Shown here: piece by piece, positions 1 through 8,324 of the stretch | Layout of the letters: the number at the start of each line of letters is the position of its first letter | Position numbering within the stretch: position 1 is the stretch's first letter | Source: CAJXZP01 sp963974475 | GTDB lineage: Bacteria > Bacteroidota > Bacteroidia > Flavobacteriales_G > Salibacteraceae | NCBI GenBank assembly: GCA_963974475.1 | Contig: CAXBCR010000031.1 | Coordinates: forward strand, 1-36,423 | DNA: 36,423 nt | Direction of reading: 5' to 3' | The notes under the pieces: generated by a model | Told to the model about the DNA's origin: nothing | Seen by the model: only the letters and a program-made list of their open reading frames with translations | Databases searched by the model: none | Made by a program: the position numbers and the translations under genes

Positions 1-64
1 CCAAACAGCCAAACAGCCAAACAGCCAAACAGCCAAACAGCCAAACAGCCAAACAGCCAAACAA
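1..64. repeat. Tandem octanucleotide repeat (CCAAACAG)n
   Basis: Seven perfect head-to-tail copies of the 8-bp unit CCAAACAG fill bases 1-56, and an eighth (57-64) differs only in its last base. The window begins inside the array, so the true copy number is unknown. Eight is not a multiple of three, so each gain or loss of a unit shifts the downstream frame; the unit has no stop codon in any forward frame. In the frame of the downstream gene three units read as P-N-S-Q-T-A-K-Q, running straight into a hydrophobic signal-peptide core. This is the arrangement of slipped-strand contingency loci; that it varies in vivo is inference. Confidence 0.95.
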
Positions 65-3000
65 TTTAGAATTATTATTCTAACACTTTTTGTTTTGATT
101 ACACCTATTCTATTATTTAGTCAAAATATTCATGATCCATATATTGATATGGTCAACCAACCATTCTTCGACCCCAACATAACTACGACAGGAGCATATA
201 AAGGAGAATATCAATTCTACTTACCACAAAATCACCCTTGGGTTAATCTCGGCCTATATGTAAGAGTAAAAACTGAATGTATTTCATTTCCATTTCTTCC
301 CGTTTTTAGATATTATGAAAAAGTAGATAACAACTCAAATAGCATTAGAGTCTTGGGCATCCCGAGTAGCACACAACTAAATTTTGAGTTTAACCGTTAT
401 TGGAGTCAAAACCAATATTACAACCCCAATAAAGACAAAGACACAGATACTTTTAAAAGCCTTTCATTTCTTCAAAACGGAGATAACTTATACATGGATT
501 ATCATGGTAATCAATGGCATCGATTATCTGGTTCTGGTATCATAGGAAATGATAATAACCCAGAGTTTAACACTCTCGTTTCAAAACTATTTTCAGAAGG
601 AGTTACTCAGGGTGGTGCAACATTAAATTTAACTGGAATACGCAACCATTTCCCGCATTCCATTTTAAAGCACACCATACTTATAGCTGAACGTTGCGCT
701 CCAAATAGTTACAATATTATTGACTCCTTAACCTATATTATTGACCTAACTCGTGGAAGAATGAATTACTATCCCTTTGAGCCTAATACCTTTGATCCAT
801 CAGGAGAAGGCGAGCATGATATTATTGTGAAATTAGAAGCTCAAGCGCAAAATAACTATGGTTCAAAACCAAACTCCGGTACTGAACCCACTAAACATTA
901 TTCTGAAAATTCAAATACATCTTATTTTACCTATAATTATTTTGATGAAGATGCCGTAATAAACACTAAACTAAAATGTGTATCGAATAAGTTCTTTGTT
1001 CCGAGTAGCTATCCCACAGAGGCATTTAATTCAGTAGAAAATATTCATTTACCCCAATATTCAACTACTGGTATTTTTTTGTGTAATTATAGAGGGGTTG
1101 CCCCAGCCGGATACTTAAAAGACGAAACCACAAATATACTTAGTTATCAAAACAATGGGGCATCTGTTAAACACACTTACAAAATTGACCGCTATTTTGA
1201 CATCAACCTCATCAACCCTTCCGAAAAAATAGTATACAACCCATCGGAAGTTGAAATTGACTTAGACAACACCAACAATACAGGCTCTCATACCCTAACA
1301 TTTCCGAGTGGGTACACCTTTAAAACTGTGTTGGGAAATTATCCTAAAAAATCTGATGTTGAGGCTGCTGACCCAAATAACTATTATGGTAAAAACCCAT
1401 TTAACATTCCAGTTCCCAATACAGCCGAAACTGGTCCAGGACTTCTAGGCTACCAAAGCAAGTACATCATAAAAAGCGGCAGTAAATTGGTTATTGAAGA
1501 TTGTGTGACTATTATAGATGCCGAAATTGTAATAGAAACTGGTGGCATTTTAGAATACAACAGTAATGCAGTTTATGGTAATTACACAATAACCAATTCT
1601 GGAGGTACTATTACTAATGGAACAAGTACGACTAGTTGCCTCCAAGAATGTCTTTCAACCTCAATAACAATCAATGATTGGAACAACAAAACCATAACAA
1701 CCGATGTAATAATTTCTGCTAACACTACAAAAAGAGTGTTTGGAACATTAACCATTGCCGCAGGTGTAAAACTCACCCTTGAAGAAGGCGTTCGGTTAGA
1801 GTTTGCACCTAATAGTAGAGTAATCATAGAAAATGGTGCTCGACTTATTACCAATGGCGTAAGCGGAAACGAAGTTCAGCTAACATCCATGTGTAAAAAT
1901 ATGTGGGATGGTATTGAATTAAGAGGTAAAACATCCTCTACCCCAGCGTATGCTGTTCTTAATAATACCACCTTAGAAAATGCACTTACAGGTATAAAAA
2001 GCCATAGTTCTCGTTATATTGATGACTATTTTGGTGTAGTAAAAATAACTAACTCCATTGTAAAAAACTGTATTACGGGTGTTGACATTAAAACACCAAT
2101 AAACTCAGGGTGTTGTAATCACTCAAATGAGTTTTTATACAGTTCTTTTATCACGGATGATGATATTCCAGATACACGCTTCTCAGAAAACGTATTTAAC
2201 AAACCCACTATTACACACGTACAATTAAATGGCATTGGTAATAAATCAGGATTTGTATCCTGTATCTTTGAAAACCAAAACACATGGTTAAAACCCCACG
2301 AACGCGGTATTGGTATCTCGGTTGTGGATGCATGGTTACGCTTAGGCCGTCATTTACTTACCGATGTAAATACTTTTACAAACCTTTCTGTAGGGGTTAA
2401 AATGAGTGATAATCTTCAATTTGCTGTTACCCAAATTGATGATGCCGTTTTTACCGATAATATTTATGGTATAATTGTACAAAATAGAGATTACGTTGAT
2501 TTACATAACAATACATTCCATATCCCCGAAAGTACGGGTAATGCAATTAACGCAATGTATAACCGACCTACCGGGGTTTATGTAACGGCCTCTAACGGGT
2601 TTGTTATTTATGACAATTATTTTGACGGTAATAGTGCTAACACCGCTGCTGATTGTGGAAACTGTAACCAAGCCATTATTGTAGAAGATACTGATAACGA
2701 ACTAGATTATCAGGGAAACGGTCTTATTCTAAACAATGATTTTGATGGTTTGGATGTAGGCTTAATTGCCCAAGGTGATAACAGAGGTTATTACTCCCCC
2801 AATTATAACGGCACCGACTATGTAGATGGTGTAGGCGTTTCTGCGGTTTGTAATACTTTTAATGGTTTGGGTAGTTATGACATGGCCTTTACCAAACTTG
2901 AGTACAACACCTCATGGCCAACATTCGGCTCACCAATACGTGACCAAGGGTATTGTTATCAAGACCCTAATTTATCAATTCAATACCCCGCTCTTAACAC

Positions 3001-4303
3001 CTTTAACGCGTGCATAGGGCAAACACGTAATGTGCATAATTACTATCAAAATCAAGATTTTATTTATTATCACGCTCAAAATAATGTACCAGGCTGTAAC
3101 CAACAAGTTAATATGAATGAATGTTCAAACTACGACTACAATAACGCTGATATAGCAAGTACATGTAATGATTACTATGATAATTTTAATCCAATTTCAC
3201 TACCGTTATCAAACAAACGTGAGCAGTATATAGATAAGGCGGATGAATTCGCAGAACGAATCAATACTTTTGAATTATTACTTGATGGTGGCAATACCGC
3301 CAACTTACTAGATGTAGTTCACAACGGAACCATAGCAAATGCCGTGGCCCAGCTAGAAGCAGCAGGCACATTTATTAGCGATACCGTATTAGAGGCTGCC
3401 ATAACCCGTTTGGGAGTAGCAGAAACCCAAAAACTAATATTAATACTTCAAAATAACTCTAAACTTTCACCCACGGTGAGGGATGCCGTGATAGCACATA
3501 CCAATACCTACAATAGTGGTTTAGTTGAAGCACTTACCACCTACCAAGAAGGTATTTCTGCACGTGACTCATATATTAAATGGATAGATTATACCTCGTA
3601 TGAGCGTAATACTATTTTTGATGGACTGTATTTTGCCGATATGATGGACGATAGCATACTAACCGAAGCATTAGAAGTATTACGAAATAATACAGACCCA
3701 TATATTCAAAAAAAGCTATTACCACTTTTAATATCGGAAGGCGAATATGCCGAAGCGGAAGCCTTATTAAATACAATTAAAAAAACCGACAATAGCTCCC
3801 TGTATATTCTAGAACAAGAAGCAAAACTACTAATGGGTCGTGGTGCAATAGGTTTTTATGAAATACCTGAGAATTTAAGGGATGGACTTGCCCAATACTG
3901 GATAGATGCCCCACAACAAAGTTCATGGAGTGCTATACAAGCAGGCATTCATTCATGGCAATACTACATCAACCCCCAATTAATAAACACAGCTACCGAA
4001 AACAATAAATGGAGTGGAACTCAAAATAATTCCTCAACAGAAGAATTAAATAATTCTACTTTTTTAAACTGCTATCCAAATCCTACATCCTCAGGAGGGA
4101 CTATTGAAGGATTTGCTCCAATTCTAAAAAATGATAAAAATCAAATTAAAATTTACAATAGTATAGGGCAATTAATTTTATCAAAAACCTTAACGAAAGA
4201 ACAATTTCAAATTACAGTTCAATTACCTACAAATGGGTTATATTTTATTGCTCTTTATCAAAAAAATAAATTAATACAATATCAAAAATGGGTAGTTCAA
4301 TAA
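2..4303 (+). CDS. Large secreted beta-helix protein with T9SS sorting domain (5'-partial, repeat-containing N-terminus)
   Basis: The frame is open from the window edge through the octanucleotide array to the stop at 4301-4303. The first internal start-like codon, TTG at 95, lies in the middle of the signal-peptide hydrophobic core (core encoded from about 65, cleavage near LLFSQ-N). Starting there would leave no charged n-region, so the true start is probably in or upstream of the array, outside the window. Counting from 95 (1,402 residues), about 480-1000 has alternating short hydrophobic strands and Asn/Gly turns typical of a right-handed parallel beta-helix. About 1070-1250 is helical and TPR-like. 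The last 78 residues (1325-1402, starting NCYPNP, ending KWVVQ) are a type A T9SS sorting domain. The product is expected on the cell surface or released; its ligand or enzymatic activity is not recognisable. Its 3' end overlaps the next gene and is duplicated three times downstream. Confidence 0.85.
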   Translation, partial: QTAKQPNSQTAKQPNSQTAKQFRIIILTLFVLITPILLFSQNIHDPYIDMVNQPFFDPNITTTGAYKGEYQFYLPQNHPWVNLGLYVRVKTECISFPFLPVFRYYEKVDNNSNSIRVLGIPSSTQLNFEFNRYWSQNQYYNPNKDKDTDTFKSLSFLQNGDNLYMDYHGNQWHRLSGSGIIGNDNNPEFNTLVSKLFSEGVTQGGATLNLTGIRNHFPHSILKHTILIAERCAPNSYNIIDSLTYIIDLTRGRMNYYPFEPNTFDPSGEGEHDIIVKLEAQAQNNYGSKPNSGTEPTKHYSENSNTSYFTYNYFDEDAVINTKLKCVSNKFFVPSSYPTEAFNSVENIHLPQYSTTGIFLCNYRGVAPAGYLKDETTNILSYQNNGASVKHTYKIDRYFDINLINPSEKIVYNPSEVEIDLDNTNNTGSHTLTFPSGYTFKTVLGNYPKKSDVEAADPNNYYGKNPFNIPVPNTAETGPGLLGYQSKYIIKSGSKLVIEDCVTIIDAEIVIETGGILEYNSNAVYGNYTITNSGGTITNGTSTTSCLQECLSTSITINDWNNKTITTDVIISANTTKRVFGTLTIAAGVKLTLEEGVRLEFAPNSRVIIENGARLITNGVSGNEVQLTSMCKNMWDGIELRGKTSSTPAYAVLNNTTLENALTGIKSHSSRYIDDYFGVVKITNSIVKNCITGVDIKTPINSGCCNHSNEFLYSSFITDDDIPDTRFSENVFNKPTITHVQLNGIGNKSGFVSCIFENQNTWLKPHERGIGISVVDAWLRLGRHLLTDVNTFTNLSVGVKMSDNLQFAVTQIDDAVFTDNIYGIIVQNRDYVDLHNNTFHIPESTGNAINAMYNRPTGVYVTASNGFVIYDNYFDGNSANTAADCGNCNQAIIVEDTDNELDYQGNGLILNNDFDGLDVGLIAQGDNRGYYSPNYNGTDYVDGVGVSAVCNTFNGLGSYDMAFTKLEYNTSWPTFGSPIRDQGYCYQDPNLSIQYPALNTFNACIGQTRNVHNYYQNQDFIYYHAQNNVPGCNQQVNMNECSNYDYNNADIASTCNDYYDNFNPISLPLSNKREQYIDKADEFAERINTFELLLDGGNTANLLDVVHNGTIANAVAQLEAAGTFISDTVLEAAITRLGVAETQKLILILQNNSKLSPTVRDAVIAHTNTYNSGLVEALTTYQEGISARDSYIKWIDYTSYERNTIFDGLYFADMMDDSILTEALEVLRNNTDPYIQKKLLPLLISEGEYAEAEALLNTIKKTDNSSLYILEQEAKLLMGRGAIGFYEIPENLRDGLAQYWIDAPQQSSWSAIQAGIHSWQYYINPQLINTATENNKWSGTQNNSSTEELNNSTFLNCYPNPTSSGGTIEGFAPILKNDKNQIKIYNSIGQLILSKTLTKEQFQITVQLPTNGLYFIALYQKNKLIQYQKWVVQ

Positions 4304-5718
4304 CGAAAACAATTACGCTTTTATTTGTTTTGAGTATAGCCAAAATTGGCTATACTCAAAACGTTTTTAATGAGGCTTTTGATGAAGGAAATATTTCTAA
4401 CCATTCAGCTAATGCTTTAGAACATAATGGGGATTTTATATTCACTCAAAAAATATTTAAAAATACTAATACACACATAGAAGCGGTTAAGCTTGATTCT
4501 TTAGGCAATTTGTTACAAAAAGAATCGGTCATTGTAGATTCTAATTTAAATATTAATTATGGTTATGCAGGCTCTTTTCAGGATCTATCATCTAATGAGT
4601 TTTGTCAACTATATCATGTCGCATTAGATAGTGGAATAAACCTAGTATTTTTTGATAGTGATTTAATTGTAATTAGAAATGAGTATTTTGATTTCAATTT
4701 CTTTCTCAATGCAAGTATTGTTAAACAAATTAATGACTCAACACTGTTGATATTAGGTCGAATCCAAAACTCTTCTACATTTGATTTATTTCTCATCAAC
4801 ACCGACCTCCAGGGCAACGAACGGTGGAGAACCATTTTTGGGGAATCAGGTAAAAATGACTATGGATTTGCTATTGAGTATGTAAACAATAAAATATTAG
4901 TAGGTGGGCAAACCTACTATACAGGACAAATTGCGCATCCCCATATTTTTGAGTTCAGTAATTCTGGCCAACTTTTATTTGATACAACTTATTTACAATT
5001 TGATAATGGGGGGCAAATTATTTATCATAACACCTATGGAATCTTTCTTTATTCAACCAGAAATAATTACCCAATCAGTGTCTATCCCATTATTCATAGA
5101 ATAAATAGTGATTACTCTATTTCATGGTCCAACGAATACTTCATGGATGCAAAATTGGTTACTAGTGGGGCTATGACAATTAATGATAATGGTATTATAT
5201 CATTAGTCGGAAATAAATTGGAGAATAACGTAATTACTGGTTTGTTCTTTCAAATCAACAATAATGGCGATAGCCTTGGAGCGAAACTCATTGACCATAT
5301 TTCAGGAGAAACCGCTTACCTCTTTAATATCCGTCCCACCTCAGATGGAGGTTACATTTTGGCTGGTGAAACAGATGCCCCCACCCAAGACAGTTGGATA
5401 GTAAAAGTAAATGCTTGGGGATGTGATAGTTTACCATGCGTAGTGGGTATCAATGAGCAGCCTAGAAATGAAGATAATGAGTTAAACTGCTACCCCAACC
5501 CAAGTAATGGTTGGGGTACTTTAAAAGGTAGTTTTGAAAATGGCCATTCCGCTAATGAAATCAAGATATTTAATAGTTTGGGGCAATTGGTGTTTTCAAA
5601 GACCATTGTTGCTAAAGAGTTTGAAATGGAGGTAAACTTGCCTAGTAGTGGGTTGTATTTGGTTAATTTGTATCAGCGTGATATGGTAGTTAAAAGTTTA
5701 AAATGGGTGGTGAAATAG
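4288..5718 (+). CDS. T9SS-sorted secreted protein, array copy 1
   Basis: This 476-residue protein has a signal peptide (about 1-23, ending GYTQ-N). Its body has propeller-like strand repeats marked by NTDLQGNERW, IRPTSDGGYILAGET and WIVKV, followed by a WGCDxxPC pair. The T9SS sorting domain spans 400-476 (NCYPNPSNG to KWVVK). The DGGYILAG-type repeats resemble those in many Bacteroidota secreted beta-propeller-like proteins; no specific function is known to me. The ATG lies inside the last codons of the upstream gene (16-nt overlap, +1 frame), so it has no separate leader and is probably translationally coupled. Three paralogues follow at 6303, 8309 and 10318. The C-terminal part is nearly identical to copy 4, while the N-terminal half is closest to copy 3. 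Confidence 0.88.
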   Translation: MGSSITKTITLLFVLSIAKIGYTQNVFNEAFDEGNISNHSANALEHNGDFIFTQKIFKNTNTHIEAVKLDSLGNLLQKESVIVDSNLNINYGYAGSFQDLSSNEFCQLYHVALDSGINLVFFDSDLIVIRNEYFDFNFFLNASIVKQINDSTLLILGRIQNSSTFDLFLINTDLQGNERWRTIFGESGKNDYGFAIEYVNNKILVGGQTYYTGQIAHPHIFEFSNSGQLLFDTTYLQFDNGGQIIYHNTYGIFLYSTRNNYPISVYPIIHRINSDYSISWSNEYFMDAKLVTSGAMTINDNGIISLVGNKLENNVITGLFFQINNNGDSLGAKLIDHISGETAYLFNIRPTSDGGYILAGETDAPTQDSWIVKVNAWGCDSLPCVVGINEQPRNEDNELNCYPNPSNGWGTLKGSFENGHSANEIKIFNSLGQLVFSKTIVAKEFEMEVNLPSSGLYLVNLYQRDMVVKSLKWVVK

Positions 5719-5768
5719 AATTGAGTCAAGGGGTGACTCCTATTCAAATGCAACTAGTCACCCTTTGA
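5703..5768 (+). other. Candidate 21-codon mini-ORF spanning the first inter-unit hairpin
   Basis: An ATG sits inside the final KWVVK codons of the preceding gene, at the same position in the sorting-domain coding sequence where the 473-residue genes start in the stubs. It opens 21 codons beginning MGGEIELSQ, ending at a TGA within the right arm of the hairpin. The same mini-ORF occurs unchanged at 7706-7771 and 9715-9780. Whether it is translated is unknown; a ribosome on it would melt the hairpin. Confidence 0.3.
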
Positions 5769-5770
5769 CT
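5724..5770 (+). repeat. Inter-unit hairpin 1
   Basis: Left arm AGTCAAGGGGTGACT (5724-5738) pairs over 15 bp with AGTCACCCTTTGACT (5756-5770), with one G-U wobble and a 17-nt loop. It is followed by an AT-rich stretch with a TTTTT run rather than a strong U tract. The left arm also contains the smaller inverted repeat GAGTCA/TGACTC. It could act as a weak terminator, an mRNA processing or stability element, or simply be carried along by the duplication. Confidence 0.85.
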
Positions 5771-5793
5771 ATTATTTGATATTTTTACAATTC

Positions 5794-6318
5794 ATGAAAC
5801 AAACCGATAATAGTTCGCTTTATATTTTAGAGCAAGAAGCTAAGTTACTAATGGGTCGTGACGGCATTGGTTTTTATGAGCTTCCCGAAAGTTTAAAAGA
5901 TGCATTGGCACAGTATTGGGAAACTGCTCCGCAACAAAGCTCTTGGAGCGCCATGCAGGCAGGTGTTCATTCTTGGCAGTACTATATTAACCCTCATTTA
6001 ATTAGTACCGCTATCGAAAACAATAAATGGGATGGAGTACAAGATACACCTACAAAAAAAGAAGTGAAAGAAACCTATTTCTTGGTTTGTTACCCTAATC
6101 CTACAACCAATAATAGCGGGATTATAAAAGGCTTTTACGATTCTGATAAAAATTCTAAAATTATCATTTACAATAGTTTGGGGCAATTAATTACTCAATA
6201 TGAAATAACAAATAAAAGCTTTGAACTCAACATCACACTTCCTGCTAAAGGAATGTATATGATTGTTTTACAAAATGATGGAACCGTAATAACTCAGCAA
6301 AAATGGGTAGTACAATAA
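5794..6318 (+). CDS. C-terminal stub of the beta-helix gene with T9SS sorting domain, array unit 2
   Basis: The ATG at 5794 gives 174 residues beginning MKQTDNSSLY; a TTG at 5776 would add six. The sequence matches the last ~178 residues of the 2-4303 gene: a helical segment (LEQEAKLLMGR), then a W-rich stretch (QQSSWSAMQAGVHSWQYY), then a type A sorting domain from NPTTNN to KWVVQ. There is no signal peptide, so the protein should not reach the T9SS by the Sec route. It is best read as a duplicated 3' fragment that has kept an open frame. It may be useless in itself, serve as a recombination donor, or be kept because its stop codon overlaps and couples translation of the next gene (start 6303). 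Confidence 0.7.
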   Translation: MKQTDNSSLYILEQEAKLLMGRDGIGFYELPESLKDALAQYWETAPQQSSWSAMQAGVHSWQYYINPHLISTAIENNKWDGVQDTPTKKEVKETYFLVCYPNPTTNNSGIIKGFYDSDKNSKIIIYNSLGQLITQYEITNKSFELNITLPAKGMYMIVLQNDGTVITQQKWVVQ

Positions 6319-7721
6319 GTAAAAAACTAACACTATTATTTCTTTTGAGTATATCACAATTGGGATATTCTCAAAATATATTTAATATTTCTTTTGATAT
6401 TAATAGTGCTCCAAACGTTAGTGATAATGTAGTAGAAACTCAAGATGGTTACATTTTCACACAAAGAGCAGATTATAACGGTTTCTCGCATATTCAAGCA
6501 TTTAAAATAGATTCTTTGGGTAATTTTTTAGATTCCAATTCCATAGTTCAAAGTACCAAAGCACTATTTTATGGTTATGCAGGTTCATTACAAAGATTAA
6601 CAAATAATGAGTTTTGCCAATTATATAATATTGGTCCAGATAGTGTGTTAAACTTAGTTTTTTTTAATGAAAACCTAGGTGTGATTCGAGAAAAGAAAAT
6701 TAATCTAGGGCTGTTTCCTGCCCCAGGATTAATTAACCAAATAAATGACTCTACCATCTTAGTTTTGGGTCAAGTGATAAATTCAGGTAAATGGGATTTA
6801 ATTCTCATTAACACCGACCTCCAGGGAAACGAACGGTGGCGTACCATTTTTGGTGTGGCAGGAAAAGATGATAAGGGGTTTGCTATTGAGTATATAAATA
6901 ATAAAATATTGGTTAGCGGAAACTCGACAGATTTAGGGGCTCACTTATTTGAGTTTGATATCACTGGAAGTTTAACATTCGATACTATCTACACCAACTA
7001 TGACTTTGGAAGAAATGTGAAATACCACCCAAATTATGGTTTATACTTTTTGGTTGACCGTAAGAATGTAGGGGTTTCACAAAGGTTTCCTGTTTTATTG
7101 AAGCTTAATACTAATTACACTATTGAATGGCAAAAAGAATACTTTACAGATGTTGTTTACACCTATTTTCAGCAATTAACAATTAGCAATCAAGGCACCA
7201 TTACCTTTGGTGGTGGCACTATAGCTAATAATCTACTTACTGGTCTCTTTTTTCAAGTTAATCAAAACGGAGATAGCATAGGGGTGAAACTTATTGACCA
7301 CCTTGCTAATGAGAAGTCTCAATTTCATGAGATACGCCCCACCTCAGATGGCGGTTACATTTTGGCTGGAGAAACCAAAGCCCCAACTCAAGACAGCTGG
7401 ATAGTAAAAGTAAACTCTTGGGGTTGTGATGAATTACCATGTACGGTTAGTATGCTAGAGCAAGCTAAAACTGAAGATGGTAATTTGAATTGCTACCCTA
7501 ACCCAAGTAATGGTTTAGGTACCGTAAAAGGCAGTTTTAATAATGCCAACTCCAATAATAAAATCAAAATCTTTAACAGTTTAGGGCAATTGGTGTTTTC
7601 AAAGACCATTGTTGCTAAAGAGTTTGAAATGGAGGTAAACTTGCCTAGTAGTGGGTTGTATTTGGTTAATTTGTATCAGCGTGATATGGTAGTTAAAAGT
7701 TTAAAATGGGTGGTGAAATAG
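6303..7721 (+). CDS. T9SS-sorted secreted protein, array copy 2
   Basis: This 472-residue paralogue of the 4288 gene has a signal peptide ending GYSQ-N, the NTDLQGNERWRTIFG block, the IRPTSDGGYILAGET block, WGCDELPC and a sorting domain ending KWVVK. The start overlaps the stop of the preceding stub by 16 nt. Bases 6913-7301 look identical to 10931-11319 in copy 4, although the flanking parts differ, which indicates gene conversion. The final ~150 bp are shared with the other copies at DNA level. Function is unknown; the cell-surface or extracellular location follows from the sorting domain. Confidence 0.87.
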   Translation: MGSTISKKLTLLFLLSISQLGYSQNIFNISFDINSAPNVSDNVVETQDGYIFTQRADYNGFSHIQAFKIDSLGNFLDSNSIVQSTKALFYGYAGSLQRLTNNEFCQLYNIGPDSVLNLVFFNENLGVIREKKINLGLFPAPGLINQINDSTILVLGQVINSGKWDLILINTDLQGNERWRTIFGVAGKDDKGFAIEYINNKILVSGNSTDLGAHLFEFDITGSLTFDTIYTNYDFGRNVKYHPNYGLYFLVDRKNVGVSQRFPVLLKLNTNYTIEWQKEYFTDVVYTYFQQLTISNQGTITFGGGTIANNLLTGLFFQVNQNGDSIGVKLIDHLANEKSQFHEIRPTSDGGYILAGETKAPTQDSWIVKVNSWGCDELPCTVSMLEQAKTEDGNLNCYPNPSNGLGTVKGSFNNANSNNKIKIFNSLGQLVFSKTIVAKEFEMEVNLPSSGLYLVNLYQRDMVVKSLKWVVK

Positions 7722-7726
7722 AATTG

Positions 7727-7773
7727 AGTCAAGGGGTGACTCCTATTCAAATGCAACTAGTCACCCTTTGACT
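7727..7773 (+). repeat. Inter-unit hairpin 2
   Basis: This is a second copy of the 15-bp-stem, 17-nt-loop hairpin, identical by eye to the one at 5724-5770, including its flanking AT-rich tail and the overlapping 21-codon mini-ORF (7706-7771). Confidence 0.85.
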
Positions 7774-7796
7774 ATTATTTGATATTTTTACAATTC

Positions 7797-8324
7797 ATGA
7801 AACAAACCGATGATACCTCACTTTTTATTTTAGAACAAGAGGCCAAACTGATTATGAATAAAGACAACATTGGTTTTTATGAATTACCCGCAAACCTTAT
7901 GGATGCCATTGCCGCATATTGGGTTAGTGCCCCTCAACAAAGCTCATGGAGTGCTATGCAAGCAGGTGTTCATAACTGGCAATACTATATTCACCCAGAG
8001 TTAATAAGTGCCTCCACTGAAAATAATAAATGGGGAGGAACTCAAAATAATTCCTCAACAGAAGAATTAAATAATTCTACTTTTTTAAACTGCTATCCAA
8101 ATCCTACATCCTCAGGAGGGACTATTGAAGGATTTACGCCAATTCTAAAAAATGGTAACAATCAAATTAGGATTTATAATAGCATTGGTCAATTAATTTT
8201 ATCTAAAGCCATCGTGAAAGAACAATTTGAGTTTAATGTTCAATTACCTGCAAAAGGACTGTACCTTGTTGCTTTATATCAAAATAACCAGTTAACAAAA
8301 TATCAAAAATGGGTAGTTCAATAA
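7797..8324 (+). CDS. C-terminal stub of the beta-helix gene with T9SS sorting domain, array unit 3
   Basis: The ATG at 7797 gives 175 residues, MKQTDDTSLF to KWVVQ, homologous to the C-terminus of the 2-4303 gene and without a signal peptide. Bases 8037-8135 appear identical to 4016-4114 of the full-length gene, while the stretch just before is shared with the stub at 9806. It is thus a mosaic. The 16-nt overlap with the next start (8309) is preserved. It could be a non-functional remnant or a silent donor; no independent function is evident. Confidence 0.7.
   Translation: MKQTDDTSLFILEQEAKLIMNKDNIGFYELPANLMDAIAAYWVSAPQQSSWSAMQAGVHNWQYYIHPELISASTENNKWGGTQNNSSTEELNNSTFLNCYPNPTSSGGTIEGFTPILKNGNNQIRIYNSIGQLILSKAIVKEQFEFNVQLPAKGLYLVALYQNNQLTKYQKWVVQ

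Noticed and set aside
1..64. Octanucleotide repeat as a CRISPR, telomere-like or purely intergenic repeat
   Set aside because: The unit is only 8 bp without spacers and its frame runs directly into a signal peptide, so a coding simple-sequence repeat is the better reading.
95..97. TTG at 95 as the true start of the beta-helix gene
   Set aside because: It would start in the middle of the signal-peptide hydrophobic core and remove the charged n-region; the frame is open further upstream.
5724..5770. Hairpin after each unit as an integron attC-like recombination site
   Set aside because: The cassette-plus-hairpin layout is suggestive, but there are no RYYYAAC/GTTRRRY core boxes, no integrase in the window, and the repeats are explained by tandem duplication of a whole unit.
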